Notes under the pieces: model-generated
Seen by the model: the letters and a program-made list of their open reading frames with translations, nothing else
Told to the model about the DNA's origin: nothing
The model's database searches: none
DNA from: Pedobacter zeaxanthinifaciens
GTDB lineage: Bacteria; Bacteroidota; Bacteroidia; Sphingobacteriales; Sphingobacteriaceae
Assembly: GCF_003313335.1 (NCBI RefSeq)
Contig: NZ_QMHP01000004.1
Location: 59,826-123,825 of the forward strand
Direction: 5' to 3'
DNA: 64,000 nucleotides
In this document: one piece after another, positions 18,765 to 26,891 of the stretch
How the letters are laid out: every line of letters starts with the position of its first letter
Numbering within the stretch: the first letter of the stretch is position 1
Translations under genes and position numbers: made by a program

Positions 18765-19334
18765 CTACTCTACTGGTTTACCTTCAGCGTCAAATTTTAA
18801 AGAAGCCATTTCTTCTTCTTTTTTAACGTCTACTTGAAAATAGCTTTTATCGCCATCTTTCACACTAAACGCTGCTGTTGGAGTCCATGCTTTGTATGGA
18901 TCTGTTGATAATACCGTTTTAATTGCTTCTGGTAATGCCGTTAATTCAATAGGAGTTCTAATTACACTATCTTGCACCGAAACGGTCTCGTTAAGTGAGG
19001 CTTGCGATGCAGCTAATGAAGCTCCTGAAAGTTCTACTGGTTTACCTTCTGCATCAAATTTTAATGAAGCCATTTGTTCCTCTTTTTTAACATCTACTTG
19101 GAAGTATGATTTGTCACCATCTTTCACAGTAAATGCTGCGGTAGGAGTCCAATCTTTATATGGGTCGGTTTGAAGCACAGTTCTAACTGCTTCTGGTAAT
19201 TCTTCTACTTTAATTGGCGTTCTAATCACACTGTCTTGAACACTTACAACTTCAACTTTATTTACCGAAGCTTGTGCTTCAACTGCTGTAAATCCTGCGA
19301 ATGCTACGATAGCTGCTACAAATAACTTTTTCAT
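18765..19334 (-). CDS. Secreted PepSY-like protein with duplicated domain
   Basis: 189 residues with a signal peptide (MKKLFVAAIVAFAGFTAVEA). Residues 31-101 and 119-189 are two copies of one domain, 61 of 71 positions identical. They are joined by a 17-residue Ala/Ser-rich linker, and the protein ends exactly at the end of copy 2. Each copy has LPEAxxTVL, DPYKxWTPTAAF and the YFQVDVKKEE...LKFDAEGKPVE strand pair, resembling the periplasmic PepSY-like/DUF2874 group. Such proteins may bind peptides or modulate proteases; the function here is unknown. It has its own terminator and a sigma-54-like element upstream, next to a sigma-54 activator gene. Confidence 0.82.
   Translation of the reverse strand: MKKLFVAAIVAFAGFTAVEAQASVNKVEVVSVQDSVIRTPIKVEELPEAVRTVLQTDPYKDWTPTAAFTVKDGDKSYFQVDVKKEEQMASLKFDAEGKPVELSGASLAASQASLNETVSVQDSVIRTPIELTALPEAIKTVLSTDPYKAWTPTAAFSVKDGDKSYFQVDVKKEEEMASLKFDAEGKPVE
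18768..19244 (-). repeat. Intragenic tandem duplication
   Basis: Copy 1 covers 19032-19244 and copy 2 covers 18768-18980, about 213 bp each, with the same reading frame and a 51-bp linker. The encoded domains are about 86% identical, which points to a recent duplication or ongoing gene conversion. Confidence 0.85.
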
Positions 19335-19394
19335 AATATCTATTTTTAAGTTTTTATATTTTGTGAATTATACTTAGCTAATAGTACATAATGG

Positions 19395-19412
19395 TGCCAG
19401 TACCTGTGCCAA
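19395..19412 (-). promoter_or_regulatory. Sigma-54-like promoter element
   Basis: The minus strand reads TTGGCACAGGTACTGGCA. The -24 part (TTGGCAC) is perfect and the -12 part (TGGCA) is 4 of 5 to TTGCA. The GG-to-GC spacing is one base longer than the strict consensus. No TAnnTTTG box was seen between here and the start at 19334. Confidence 0.35.
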
Positions 19413-19551
19413 AAAATAAATTACTGTAAAACAGCGGTTTATATTTTTTAGAAGAGTTAATTAAGTGTTGCATTTCTCCACAACTTGTGGCTAATGGCAT
19501 CAAAAAAGTATTATATTTTAATATTCGATGGCATTAAGCTTAATTTGCAAT

Positions 19552-20715
19552 ATGCACAGATACTTAACAGCAGATTGGATTTTCCCAGTTACTTCGGCGC
19601 CTATAGCTAACGGAGTACTGCAGGTTTCGTCTACCGGAGAAATCCTCGCAATATATACAGAAAGTGAAGCGGCGGAGCAGCAAATTAACGATGTTGAACG
19701 TTTTGAAGGCGTATTGGTGCCAGGATTCGTTAATACGCATTGCCATTTGGAACTTTCTCATTTATTTGGCAAAATTCCAGAGCAAACGGGGTTACCTGCG
19801 TTTGTTAGAGAAATAGTTGCTCAGCGCACAGCAAGCGACGAAATTGTGATTGACGCCATGAAAGCAGCGGATAAGGCAATGTATGAGAATGGTATTGTTG
19901 CTGTTGGCGATATTTCAAATCAACTGATCTCAAAGGACGTTAAGCAGCACAGCTCCCTGTATTATCACACTTTTGTGGAGGTATTTGGCTTTAATAAACC
20001 TTCTCATCCCATTATGGATGATGCGATTCGCATACGGGACAGTTATTGGCCATTAAAAGCTTCTATTGTGCCACATGCGCCGTATTCGGTGTTCGAAGAG
20101 CTGTTTAAGTATATTGAAAAGGAAACTAGGCCTATTGATATTTTAAGCATACACAATCAGGAAACTTTGGCAGAAAACGAGTTTTTTGAGCGTGGAACAG
20201 GTGATTTTGAAGCCATGTATCAACGAATGGGCGTTCCTAAAACCAACGCACACGGCACGGGAAGTAACGCTATCCATTACCATTTGCCACAATTGCCTAA
20301 AAATAGAACGCTTTTGGTGCATAATACTTTTACTAGCAAAGCCGATATTGATTTCGCCAGTGCACATCACAAAGAGTTATACTGGTGCTTGTGTCCCAAT
20401 GCCAATCTATATATCGAAAATAACTTACCAGAGGTGATGTTATTTCTGGATCCACAAATTAAAGTTACTTTAGGGACAGATAGCTTGGCAAGTAATCATC
20501 AGTTATCGATATTGGCAGAAATGCAAACATTGCAGCAACAAAAGCGAGTTCCTTTTAACGAGCTACTAAAATGGGCAACTATTAACGGCGCTTGTTTTTT
20601 AGGCATCGATCAGCAATATGGAAGTTTTGAAACTGGGAAAACACCCGGAGTTAACTTGGTTGAGCTTGGGGCTGGTCAAATCATCAAGTCAAAAAACGTA
20701 AAACGATTGATTTAA
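19552..20715 (+). CDS. Amidohydrolase (chlorohydrolase/deaminase type)
   Basis: 387 residues from the ATG at 19552 (MHRYLTADWIFP); an upstream ATG at 19528 adds eight unlikely residues. It is a TIM-barrel metallohydrolase with the metal motif PGFVNTHCHLELSH, a histidine in IVPHAPYSV, another in LLVHNTFT and the catalytic aspartate in LGTDSLASN. The pattern matches the cytosine deaminase/SsnA/chlorohydrolase branch, which deaminates purines or related rings. Aminofutalosine deaminase of the alternative menaquinone pathway is one possible activity, unproven here. It overlaps the next start by one base (TAATG), so the two are co-translated. Confidence 0.85.
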   Translation: MHRYLTADWIFPVTSAPIANGVLQVSSTGEILAIYTESEAAEQQINDVERFEGVLVPGFVNTHCHLELSHLFGKIPEQTGLPAFVREIVAQRTASDEIVIDAMKAADKAMYENGIVAVGDISNQLISKDVKQHSSLYYHTFVEVFGFNKPSHPIMDDAIRIRDSYWPLKASIVPHAPYSVFEELFKYIEKETRPIDILSIHNQETLAENEFFERGTGDFEAMYQRMGVPKTNAHGTGSNAIHYHLPQLPKNRTLLVHNTFTSKADIDFASAHHKELYWCLCPNANLYIENNLPEVMLFLDPQIKVTLGTDSLASNHQLSILAEMQTLQQQKRVPFNELLKWATINGACFLGIDQQYGSFETGKTPGVNLVELGAGQIIKSKNVKRLI

Positions 20716-21662
20716 TGCAAAACCAAATCACTTCTTTATTTCACATTCAATACCCCATCATCCAAGCGGGCATGGTTTGGTGTAGCGGTTGGCGTTTGGC
20801 AGCGGCAGTGTCCAACGCTGGCGGATTAGGTATTATTGGCGCTGGCTCCATGTATCCTGATGTGCTACGCGAACATATCCGCAGGTGCAAACAGGCTACG
20901 CCCAATCCTTTTGCGGTAAACGTACCTTTATTGTACCCCAATATGGAGCAGGTGATGGAAATCCTAGTGGAGGAAAATGTTAAAATCGTCTTCACTTCGG
21001 CGGGTAATCCAGCAACATGGACCAGCCAGTTAAAGCAAAACGGAATGACGGTGGTGCATGTAATTGCCAACACCAAATTCGCTTTAAAGGCACAACAAGC
21101 CGGTGTAGATGCCGTGGTTGCAGAAGGTTTTGAAGCTGGTGGGCATAACGGTAGGGAAGAAACTACTACCCTATGTTTAGTTCCCATGATTAAGCAAGCG
21201 TTAAGTATTCCGGTAATTGCTGCAGGCGGTATTGCAAGTGGTAAGGCCATGCTAGCTGCATTTGCTTTAGGTGCTGATGCGGTACAAATAGGTTCTGCAT
21301 TTGCCGTGGCTGAGGAATCGTCGGCACATCCAAATTTCAAGGATAAGATTATTGCTGCAATGGAAGGCGATACCAAATTACGCATGAAAAAATTGGTGCC
21401 AGTGCGTTTGCTCAAAAATGAATTCGCTGATGCGGTGGCACAAGCCGAAGCAAGTGGGGCATCAACCGAAGAATTAGCGGCTTTGTTGGGCAGAGCCCGA
21501 GCGAAATTGGGGATGTTTGAGGGAAATATGGAAGAAGGGGAGCTGGAAATAGGTCAAGTATCGGCTATGCTTAGTGAAATAAAACCTGCCGCAACTATCC
21601 TTCAAGAAATATGGACAGCGTTTTTAGCGGAGAAGGAAAGGTTGAGTGCGTTAGCGTTTTAA
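20715..21662 (+). CDS. Nitronate monooxygenase / FabK-like FMN enzyme
   Basis: 315 residues with a TIM-barrel FMN fold. The N-terminal substrate/FMN segment is QYPIIQAGMVWC. The glycine-rich motif GFEAGGHNGREE includes the histidine of the nitronate monooxygenase/enoyl-ACP reductase II family. The FMN-phosphate loop is IAAGGIASG followed by GADAVQIGSAF. Members oxidise alkyl nitronates or reduce enoyl groups; sequence alone does not separate the two. The gene starts in the stop codon of the amidohydrolase gene, and this suggests a shared pathway or simple co-expression. Confidence 0.86.
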   Translation: MQNQITSLFHIQYPIIQAGMVWCSGWRLAAAVSNAGGLGIIGAGSMYPDVLREHIRRCKQATPNPFAVNVPLLYPNMEQVMEILVEENVKIVFTSAGNPATWTSQLKQNGMTVVHVIANTKFALKAQQAGVDAVVAEGFEAGGHNGREETTTLCLVPMIKQALSIPVIAAGGIASGKAMLAAFALGADAVQIGSAFAVAEESSAHPNFKDKIIAAMEGDTKLRMKKLVPVRLLKNEFADAVAQAEASGASTEELAALLGRARAKLGMFEGNMEEGELEIGQVSAMLSEIKPAATILQEIWTAFLAEKERLSALAF

Positions 21663-21666
21663 ATTT

Positions 21667-21760
21667 CACCACCTTAGAATGCCTGATTTTCTTAAGATGT
21701 GATTACTTAGGTACAGCCTGATTTTCGATCCAAGGTGTTCTAAGGTGTCTAAGGTGTTTC
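21667..21760. repeat. Short word repeats (TAAGGTG family)
   Basis: CCAAGGTG, TTCTAAGGTG and TCTAAGGTG follow each other at 21730-21756. CACCTTAGA at 21670-21678 is their inverse, and GCCTGATTTTC occurs twice about 36 bp apart. The inverse pairs could fold. The words resemble those at 12.9-13.15 kb. Confidence 0.55.
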
Positions 21761-21805
21761 AAAAGAATCTGTGACCATCGTTTCCAAAATCACATTGTTA
21801 AATTA

Positions 21806-21837
21806 TTGCATTGTTAAACGGTTCCGTCTTATCTTTA
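21806..21837 (+). promoter_or_regulatory. Candidate promoter of the acylphosphatase gene
   Basis: TTG (21806-21808), a 21-nt spacer and TATCTTTA (21830-21837), 7 of 8 to TAnnTTTG. It predicts a leader of about 60 nt, which contains the phrase CTTCCGACCTCGGTC with internal inverted symmetry. Confidence 0.4.
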
Positions 21838-21899
21838 CGGCTTAATCACAAGCAAAATTATCTTCCGACCTCGGTCAGTTGACTTTCGGACTATATCAA

Positions 21900-22184
21900 A
21901 TGAAGCACATCAACATCAAAGTAATAGGAAAGGTACAGGGCGTATTTTTTAGGGCAAGCACCAAAGCAGTAGCTGATCAAATTGGCGTGAAGGGAAAGGT
22001 GAAAAACGAAAAAGACGGTTCTGTTTTGATCGAAGCAGAGGCAGATCAAATCACATTGGATATGTTTGTAGAGTGGTGCCAAAAAGGACCAGAGAAAGCA
22101 AATGTAGAACAAGTGCTGGTGGAAGACGGAGAAGTTCAGAATTACACTAACTTTGTCGTTATCAAAAAGAACTTACTTTGGTAA
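21900..22184 (+). CDS. acyP: Acylphosphatase
   Basis: 94 residues from the ATG at 21900 (MKHINIKVIG); the frame opens 21 nt earlier but those residues are not part of the fold. The catalytic arginine (Arg18 in GVFFRAST) and asparagine (Asn36 in KVKNEKDGSV) are in place, with the GKVQGV loop between strands. It hydrolyses acyl-phosphates in the cytoplasm. It stands alone between a promoter-like sequence and the flippase gene. Confidence 0.93.
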   Translation: MKHINIKVIGKVQGVFFRASTKAVADQIGVKGKVKNEKDGSVLIEAEADQITLDMFVEWCQKGPEKANVEQVLVEDGEVQNYTNFVVIKKNLLW

Positions 22185-22191
22185 TATAATG

Positions 22192-22300
22192 TTACGATTG
22201 TACATTGACGAATTACGATTTAGTCAATTACAATCTCAAAAAGTGATGGAGTAGTAACACTGATTTTAGAAAATCGTAAATCTAAAATCTGATAATATGA
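22192..22300. repeat. TTACGATT word repeats
   Basis: TTACGATT occurs at 22192-22199 and 22213-22220, and its inverse AAATCGTAA at 22271-22279, with runs of TAAAATCT-like text. This AT-rich, word-like sequence fills the gap before the flippase gene. Confidence 0.45.
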
Positions 22301-22307
22301 GATTAAC

Positions 22308-23795
22308 TTGTCTGTAGCAAAGAAATTTTTAGGGCAAACTATGGTGTATGGTATCAGTACCATCTTAACTAGAATGCTTAATTTCATTTTAACACCGATA
22401 TTTACACGTACTTACGCCGCTGCGGTTTATGGTGTTTTTACCAAAATGTACAGCTGGGCATCCATTATTAATGCTGTTTTGGCATTTGGCATGGAAACCA
22501 CTTATTTCAGGTATCTAAATAAGTTTGAAGATAGAAAGCAACAGGTTTATAATAACTCCTTTTTGGTTATTGCTTTTATTTCAACACTATTTTTAATTAC
22601 GGGATTGGTATTCACCGATCCAATTACGCGTTGGTTGGTCAACAATGATACATCCAATTTTAACGACCAACGACGCTATGTGCAGTATTTCGTGTGGCTG
22701 CTTTTTTCTGATGCGATCTGTGTTATTCCCTTCGCTAAACTCCGTGCAGATGGGAAGCCATTTAAGTACAGCATCATCAAGTTTTTAAATATCTTCACCT
22801 ATGTTGCTTTGTGCCTATTTTTCATTTATGGTATTCCAATAATAATTAAACAAAATTTGCCTACGGCAGATTTCTTTGCAGGATGGTTCAGAGAAAAATG
22901 GGTTGGCTACGTATTTATTGCAAATTTGGTGGCAAGTGTATTAACATTCATCTTGCTCATTCCTGAGTTTTTAAAGCTCCAACTAAAGTTCGATAAGGAC
23001 ATGTTCATGAAAATGCTTTCCTACAGTTGGCCTATTCTTATTGCTAATTTGTCATTCATCGTTAACGAGAACTTGGATAAAATCCTTCTAGACAAATATG
23101 CCACAGAAACACAAGTAGGTATTTATGGTGCGGTCTGTAAAATCGCTATTTTTATGAGCATCTTCAACACGGCATTCAGATTAGGGGCCGAGCCTTTCTT
23201 TTTCAGTCATGCCAAACAGGAAAATGCCAAAACTACCTATGCTAACATTCTTAAGTATTTTGTGGTAGCATTAACAGTGTTGTTCGTCGCCTTGGTGGCC
23301 AACATCGAAATTTTAAAGCATTTTATCAGTAGAGATAAGGCGCATGTTGCAGAATATTGGATTGGCCTGCCAGCAGTTCCCTATTTACTTTTAGGTTACG
23401 TTTGCTTGGGTATTTACATGAACCTTTCCATTTGGTATCGTTTGTCCGATCAAACTCGTTTTGGCTTGTACATTTCGGTAACTGGTGCAATTATAACCAT
23501 TGTTTTAAACATTGTGCTGATACCAAAATACAGCTATATGGGCTCCGCTTGGGTAAGTATGTTAACGTATTTTGTAATGATGGTATTTTCGTACGTTTTA
23601 GGGCAGAAATACTATCCAATTCCTTATAATTTAAAGAAAATCTCTGCTTATTTAGTTGGTTCTTCTATTATTGTTTTCTGCTCATTTTTTCTGTTTAATA
23701 GGAATATATACATCGGCAATGCCATGTTAATAGGCTTCGTAGCAATTGTAGTCTACTTTGAAAAAAACGAGTTAAGGAAAGTTTTGAAACGTTAA
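22308..23795 (+). CDS. Polysaccharide flippase (MOP superfamily)
   Basis: 495 residues with about 12-14 hydrophobic helices. It starts at TTG (22308). The nearby ATG frame at 22297 closes after six codons, and an in-frame ATG at 22341 would cut into the first helix. The N-terminal VAKKFLGQTMVYG and following helices match Wzx/RfbX-type lipid-linked oligosaccharide flippases of Bacteroidota. It should move undecaprenyl-linked sugars across the inner membrane. No glycosyltransferase lies beside it; dut follows after 61 nt of word repeats. Confidence 0.87.
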   Translation: MSVAKKFLGQTMVYGISTILTRMLNFILTPIFTRTYAAAVYGVFTKMYSWASIINAVLAFGMETTYFRYLNKFEDRKQQVYNNSFLVIAFISTLFLITGLVFTDPITRWLVNNDTSNFNDQRRYVQYFVWLLFSDAICVIPFAKLRADGKPFKYSIIKFLNIFTYVALCLFFIYGIPIIIKQNLPTADFFAGWFREKWVGYVFIANLVASVLTFILLIPEFLKLQLKFDKDMFMKMLSYSWPILIANLSFIVNENLDKILLDKYATETQVGIYGAVCKIAIFMSIFNTAFRLGAEPFFFSHAKQENAKTTYANILKYFVVALTVLFVALVANIEILKHFISRDKAHVAEYWIGLPAVPYLLLGYVCLGIYMNLSIWYRLSDQTRFGLYISVTGAIITIVLNIVLIPKYSYMGSAWVSMLTYFVMMVFSYVLGQKYYPIPYNLKKISAYLVGSSIIVFCSFFLFNRNIYIGNAMLIGFVAIVVYFEKNELRKVLKR

Positions 23796-23798
23796 TTT

Positions 23799-23855
23799 AT
23801 TCACTCATTCACTCATTCATTTACTCATTTAGTCACTCACTCATTCACTCGATCA
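23799..23855. repeat. Low-complexity CACTCATT repeat
   Basis: CACTCATT recurs at 23802, 23810 and 23838, with variants TTACTCATT and TAGTCACTCA between. It occupies the whole gap between the flippase stop and the dut start codon. Confidence 0.8.
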
Positions 23856-23856
23856 A

Positions 23857-24288
23857 ATGGAAATCAAAATCATTAACAAATCCCACCATGCTTTACCAGC
23901 CTACGAAACGGCTCATGCAGCTGGCATGGATTTAAGGGCTTTCATTCCGGAACAAATCATAATTAAACCATTACAGCGTTTTCTAATTCCAACGGGTTTG
24001 TTTATAGAGCTGCCAGTTGGCTATGAGGCGCAAATTAGGCCCCGAAGCGGATTAGCTTATAAACATGGCGTTACAGTACTGAACTCGCCAGGCACCATAG
24101 ATGCAGATTACAGAGGAGAGTTGAAAGTATTATTGGTTAATTTGTCTGATACTGATTTTGTGGTAAATGATGGAGAACGTATTGCCCAAATGGTAATTGC
24201 CAAACACGAAACTGTAACTTGGGAACAAGCAAATGAGCTTAGCGCAACAGATAGGGGCGAAGGTGGTTACGGCCACACAGGAAAATAA
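23857..24288 (+). CDS. dut: dUTP diphosphatase
   Basis: 143 residues, the usual length. All five trimeric dUTPase motifs are present: AGMDLRA, RPRSGLA, the uracil-binding motif around [15 protein letters not shown] with its catalytic Asp, RIAQMVI, and the C-terminal P-loop-like [11 protein letters not shown]. It hydrolyses dUTP to dUMP and pyrophosphate, which keeps uracil out of DNA and feeds dTMP synthesis. The ATG directly follows the CACTCATT repeat. Confidence 0.96.
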   Translation: MEIKIINKSHHALPAYETAHAAGMDLRAFIPEQIIIKPLQRFLIPTGLFIELPVGYEAQIRPRSGLAYKHGVTVLNSPGTIDADYRGELKVLLVNLSDTDFVVNDGERIAQMVIAKHETVTWEQANELSATDRGEGGYGHTGK

Positions 24289-24331
24289 GCCGTACAGCGC
24301 TGCCCAAAGGAACCAATTGAAAGGTAAAATG

Positions 24332-24339
24332 TAAGTTTG
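24332..24339 (+). promoter_or_regulatory. Candidate -7 box of the TPR gene cluster
   Basis: TAAGTTTG, a full match to TAnnTTTG, 27 nt before the start at 24367. The nearest TTG (24317) is too close for a normal -33 element. Confidence 0.3.
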
Positions 24340-24366
24340 CAGCTATTATTTAAGGTTAGCTAAGAA

Positions 24367-26103
24367 ATGAAAATCGAAAATTATTTTGTGTTCTTCGTGT
24401 CTTCGTGGTGGAAAAAAGCCAATAAGCTGTTTTTTATTTCGATGCTGTTAATGGCATGCTTTGTAAGTAAGGCACAGCAGTCGCCCATTGCCGTTAAGGA
24501 TAGCAATGCCATTAAGGAGCTTTTTTTTGCAGGCTTAAAGGAAAAAATGAATGAAAATTACGCAAACGCAAGTAGTAGTTTTTCTAAAATTCTCCTGATT
24601 GATCCCACCAATGATGCCGCCCATTTCGAGCTGGCTAACTTACAATTAAGGCAAAATAAAATACTCGATGCCGAAGTGTCCATCAAGAAAGCGTTACTAG
24701 GCAAGCCCGAAAATATTTGGTACATCAAATTGCTGAGCGAGGTTTACAAACGCAATGGTAATATGGAAGCCTTAGGACAAACTTTGGAGAAACTTATTGC
24801 GCTGGATCCTGAAACGGAAAGCTATTATTTTGATCGAGCAAATGCGCTTTTTATAGCTGGTAAAGTTGAGGAATCGAAAAAAGCCTATGATTTTTTAGAG
24901 CAAAAGTTTGGAGTTTCTAAAGCTTCTGCTGCAGCAAAAAAGAAATTTAAAAGCAATGATGCCAATGGCAACGAATTGCAAAAAGCCATTACCGATAGCC
25001 CCGGCGATGTTAAAAACTATTTGGAATTGAGCGGTGTACTGCTTGAAAAAAATCAAAATGAAGAAGCTTTAACCATATTGTTGAAAGCCAAAGCAATTGA
25101 TGCCGATAATTATGAGGTTAATTTGGCTTTGGCCGATGTTTACAATGCGTTAAAAAAGCCCGAAGAAGCATTTAGCGCACTTAAAATAGCATTCGATAAT
25201 ACGGAAATGCCCTTGCCCAGCAAGCTCAATATTTTAAGTCAAATGCTTTCCCGTTTTAATAAGCCCGGAGTAGCAAAACAAGCAACCGAGCTTGCTGCCA
25301 TAGTGCTAAACGATTACAAAAGCGATCCAAAGGTATTCATCCTTTATGGAGATATCTTGTATCAGCAAGGCAATTTAGGCAGTGCTAAGGAACAGTACAT
25401 GGCCGCTATCAAGTTGAAGGAGCAAATGTATATTGCTTGGGAGAAATTGCTTGGCGTACAAACATTGATGGGACTTTACACCGAAGCGATCAAAACTGGT
25501 GAGGAAGCTTTGACGGTTTATCCAAATCAGGCAATTTTATATTATTACCGGGCTTTTGCTTTACACCGTAACAACCAAAATGCCGAAGCAGCTTACGAAT
25601 TGAATAATGCCTTGCAGTTAGACCCTGAAGATGTTAACCTGAAATCGATGATTTTGGCCTTGCAGGCAGAAGTTTTGATAGACCAAGGCAAATTAAAAGA
25701 GGCGGATGCTGCCTTTGATAAGGCTGTTGCATTGGCTCCAGCTAATTATCAAACCATGAGCAATTATGCTTATTATTTGGCGCTAAGAAACCATGATTTG
25801 CCTAAGGCAGAAAAACTGGCTGCAAAATCAGCGCAGGAACTGCCGCAAAACGCATCTATTTTAGATACTTATGCCATCGTTTTATCTAAAGTGAATAAAT
25901 TGGATGAAGCCTTGGTTTACATTCAAAAAGCACTTCAAAACAACGAAGCCAATAATCCTGTTTATCTAGAACATTATGGCGATATCCTTTTTCTGAAAGG
26001 AGAAAAAGAAAAAGCGGTAGAGCAATGGCAAAAGGCTAAAATGTCGGGTAATCAATCGGAAAAATTAAACAGAAAGATCAATGAAAAGAAATATATTAAA
26101 TAG
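24367..26103 (+). CDS. Exported tetratricopeptide repeat protein
   Basis: 578 residues. After an unusual N-terminus (MKIENYFVFFVSSWW, encoded by a dispersed-repeat-like sequence) comes a signal peptide-like stretch ending at VSKAQQ. The remainder is about 13 TPR-type helix pairs (AHFELANLQLRQ, YYYRAFALHRNN and similar). TPR proteins are protein-protein scaffolds; this one is probably periplasmic or outer-membrane associated. It overlaps the DUF4292 lipoprotein gene by 23 nt, and the order dut, TPR, DUF4292, EnvC-like is common in this phylum, which suggests joint work in the cell envelope. Confidence 0.85.
   Translation: MKIENYFVFFVSSWWKKANKLFFISMLLMACFVSKAQQSPIAVKDSNAIKELFFAGLKEKMNENYANASSSFSKILLIDPTNDAAHFELANLQLRQNKILDAEVSIKKALLGKPENIWYIKLLSEVYKRNGNMEALGQTLEKLIALDPETESYYFDRANALFIAGKVEESKKAYDFLEQKFGVSKASAAAKKKFKSNDANGNELQKAITDSPGDVKNYLELSGVLLEKNQNEEALTILLKAKAIDADNYEVNLALADVYNALKKPEEAFSALKIAFDNTEMPLPSKLNILSQMLSRFNKPGVAKQATELAAIVLNDYKSDPKVFILYGDILYQQGNLGSAKEQYMAAIKLKEQMYIAWEKLLGVQTLMGLYTEAIKTGEEALTVYPNQAILYYYRAFALHRNNQNAEAAYELNNALQLDPEDVNLKSMILALQAEVLIDQGKLKEADAAFDKAVALAPANYQTMSNYAYYLALRNHDLPKAEKLAAKSAQELPQNASILDTYAIVLSKVNKLDEALVYIQKALQNNEANNPVYLEHYGDILFLKGEKEKAVEQWQKAKMSGNQSEKLNRKINEKKYIK
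24385..24416 (+). repeat. Dispersed-repeat-like phrase inside the TPR gene
   Basis: TTTGTGTTCTTCGTGTCTTC followed by GTGGTGGAAAA. Phrases of this kind are common non-coding dispersed words in many bacterial genomes. Here it is translated as residues 7-16 of the TPR protein. Confidence 0.5.
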
Positions 26104-26872
26104 CATCATTTTGGCTGTGGCTGTAACAAGCTTATTCAGTTGCAGACCTAAAAAGGAAATTGTAAAGGCACCGGCTGTTACCGAAAATGCTCCCATTGCC
26201 GATAAGAAGTCGGAGAATTTGGCTACCTTGAAAAGTAAGGATTTAGACTTTAACACCCTGTCATTAAAAGGTAAAGCACAATTAAATGTAGATGGACAGG
26301 AAAATGGCGTGACGCTGAATGTCCGCATGAAAAAAAACGAAACAATTTGGTTCAACATCACGGCCTTAGGCGGTGCATTGGAAGTAGCTCGTGGAATCAT
26401 CACCCCTGATAGCTTGTTTTTGATGAACAGACAACAACGATCGGTGTTAAAAAAGCCATTTTCTTATATTTATGATTACACCAACAAACAAGTGAATTTC
26501 GGTTGGCTACAATCTATTTTAACAGGCAACACCATTAAGGAGTTTATAATTGAAAAATCAAATTTAAAGCAAGAAAATGGCGTTTGGATGTTAACCGGTA
26601 CCGAGCAAAATTTAGCGTACAGCGTGCTCTTCAATACGCTGCTAAAATCTGCTGAGCTTAATCTTAATGATGCTGCTGAAGCTCAGGCGTTAAAGGTGAA
26701 TTATGATAAATACACGCCACTCAATAACGGTTTATTTCCCTTGGACTTAAAAATAAACTCAGCAGTTAACAATAAAAAAATAAGTATCGCCGTTGAGTTT
26801 ATTAAAACCGACGTAAATGTGCCCGTTGAATTCCCTTTTACCATTCCTAAGGGGTTCGATATAATCCGTTAA
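26081..26872 (+). CDS. DUF4292 lipoprotein
   Basis: 263 residues. The signal sequence ends in a lipobox (TSLFSC, then RPKK). The mature part (LKSKDLDFNTLSLKGKAQLNV onward) is a mainly beta-strand protein of the DUF4292 family, whose layout resembles LolA/LolB-type open barrels; that likeness is an inference. It may carry or accept lipoproteins or lipids between the membranes. The start overlaps the TPR gene by 23 nt, so translation is coupled. Confidence 0.85.
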   Translation: MKRNILNSIILAVAVTSLFSCRPKKEIVKAPAVTENAPIADKKSENLATLKSKDLDFNTLSLKGKAQLNVDGQENGVTLNVRMKKNETIWFNITALGGALEVARGIITPDSLFLMNRQQRSVLKKPFSYIYDYTNKQVNFGWLQSILTGNTIKEFIIEKSNLKQENGVWMLTGTEQNLAYSVLFNTLLKSAELNLNDAAEAQALKVNYDKYTPLNNGLFPLDLKINSAVNNKKISIAVEFIKTDVNVPVEFPFTIPKGFDIIR

Positions 26873-26879
26873 TTTTTTA

Positions 26880-26887
26880 TACTTTTG
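26880..26887 (+). promoter_or_regulatory. Candidate -7 box of the EnvC-like gene
   Basis: TACTTTTG, a full match to TAnnTTTG, ends 4 nt before the ATG at 26892. It would give the gene its own leaderless transcript inside the cluster. Confidence 0.35.
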
Positions 26888-26891
26888 GCTA

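Noticed and set aside
20747..21415. 222-codon minus-strand frame
   Set aside because: It is the reverse shadow of the nitronate monooxygenase gene, which has complete FMN motifs on the plus strand.
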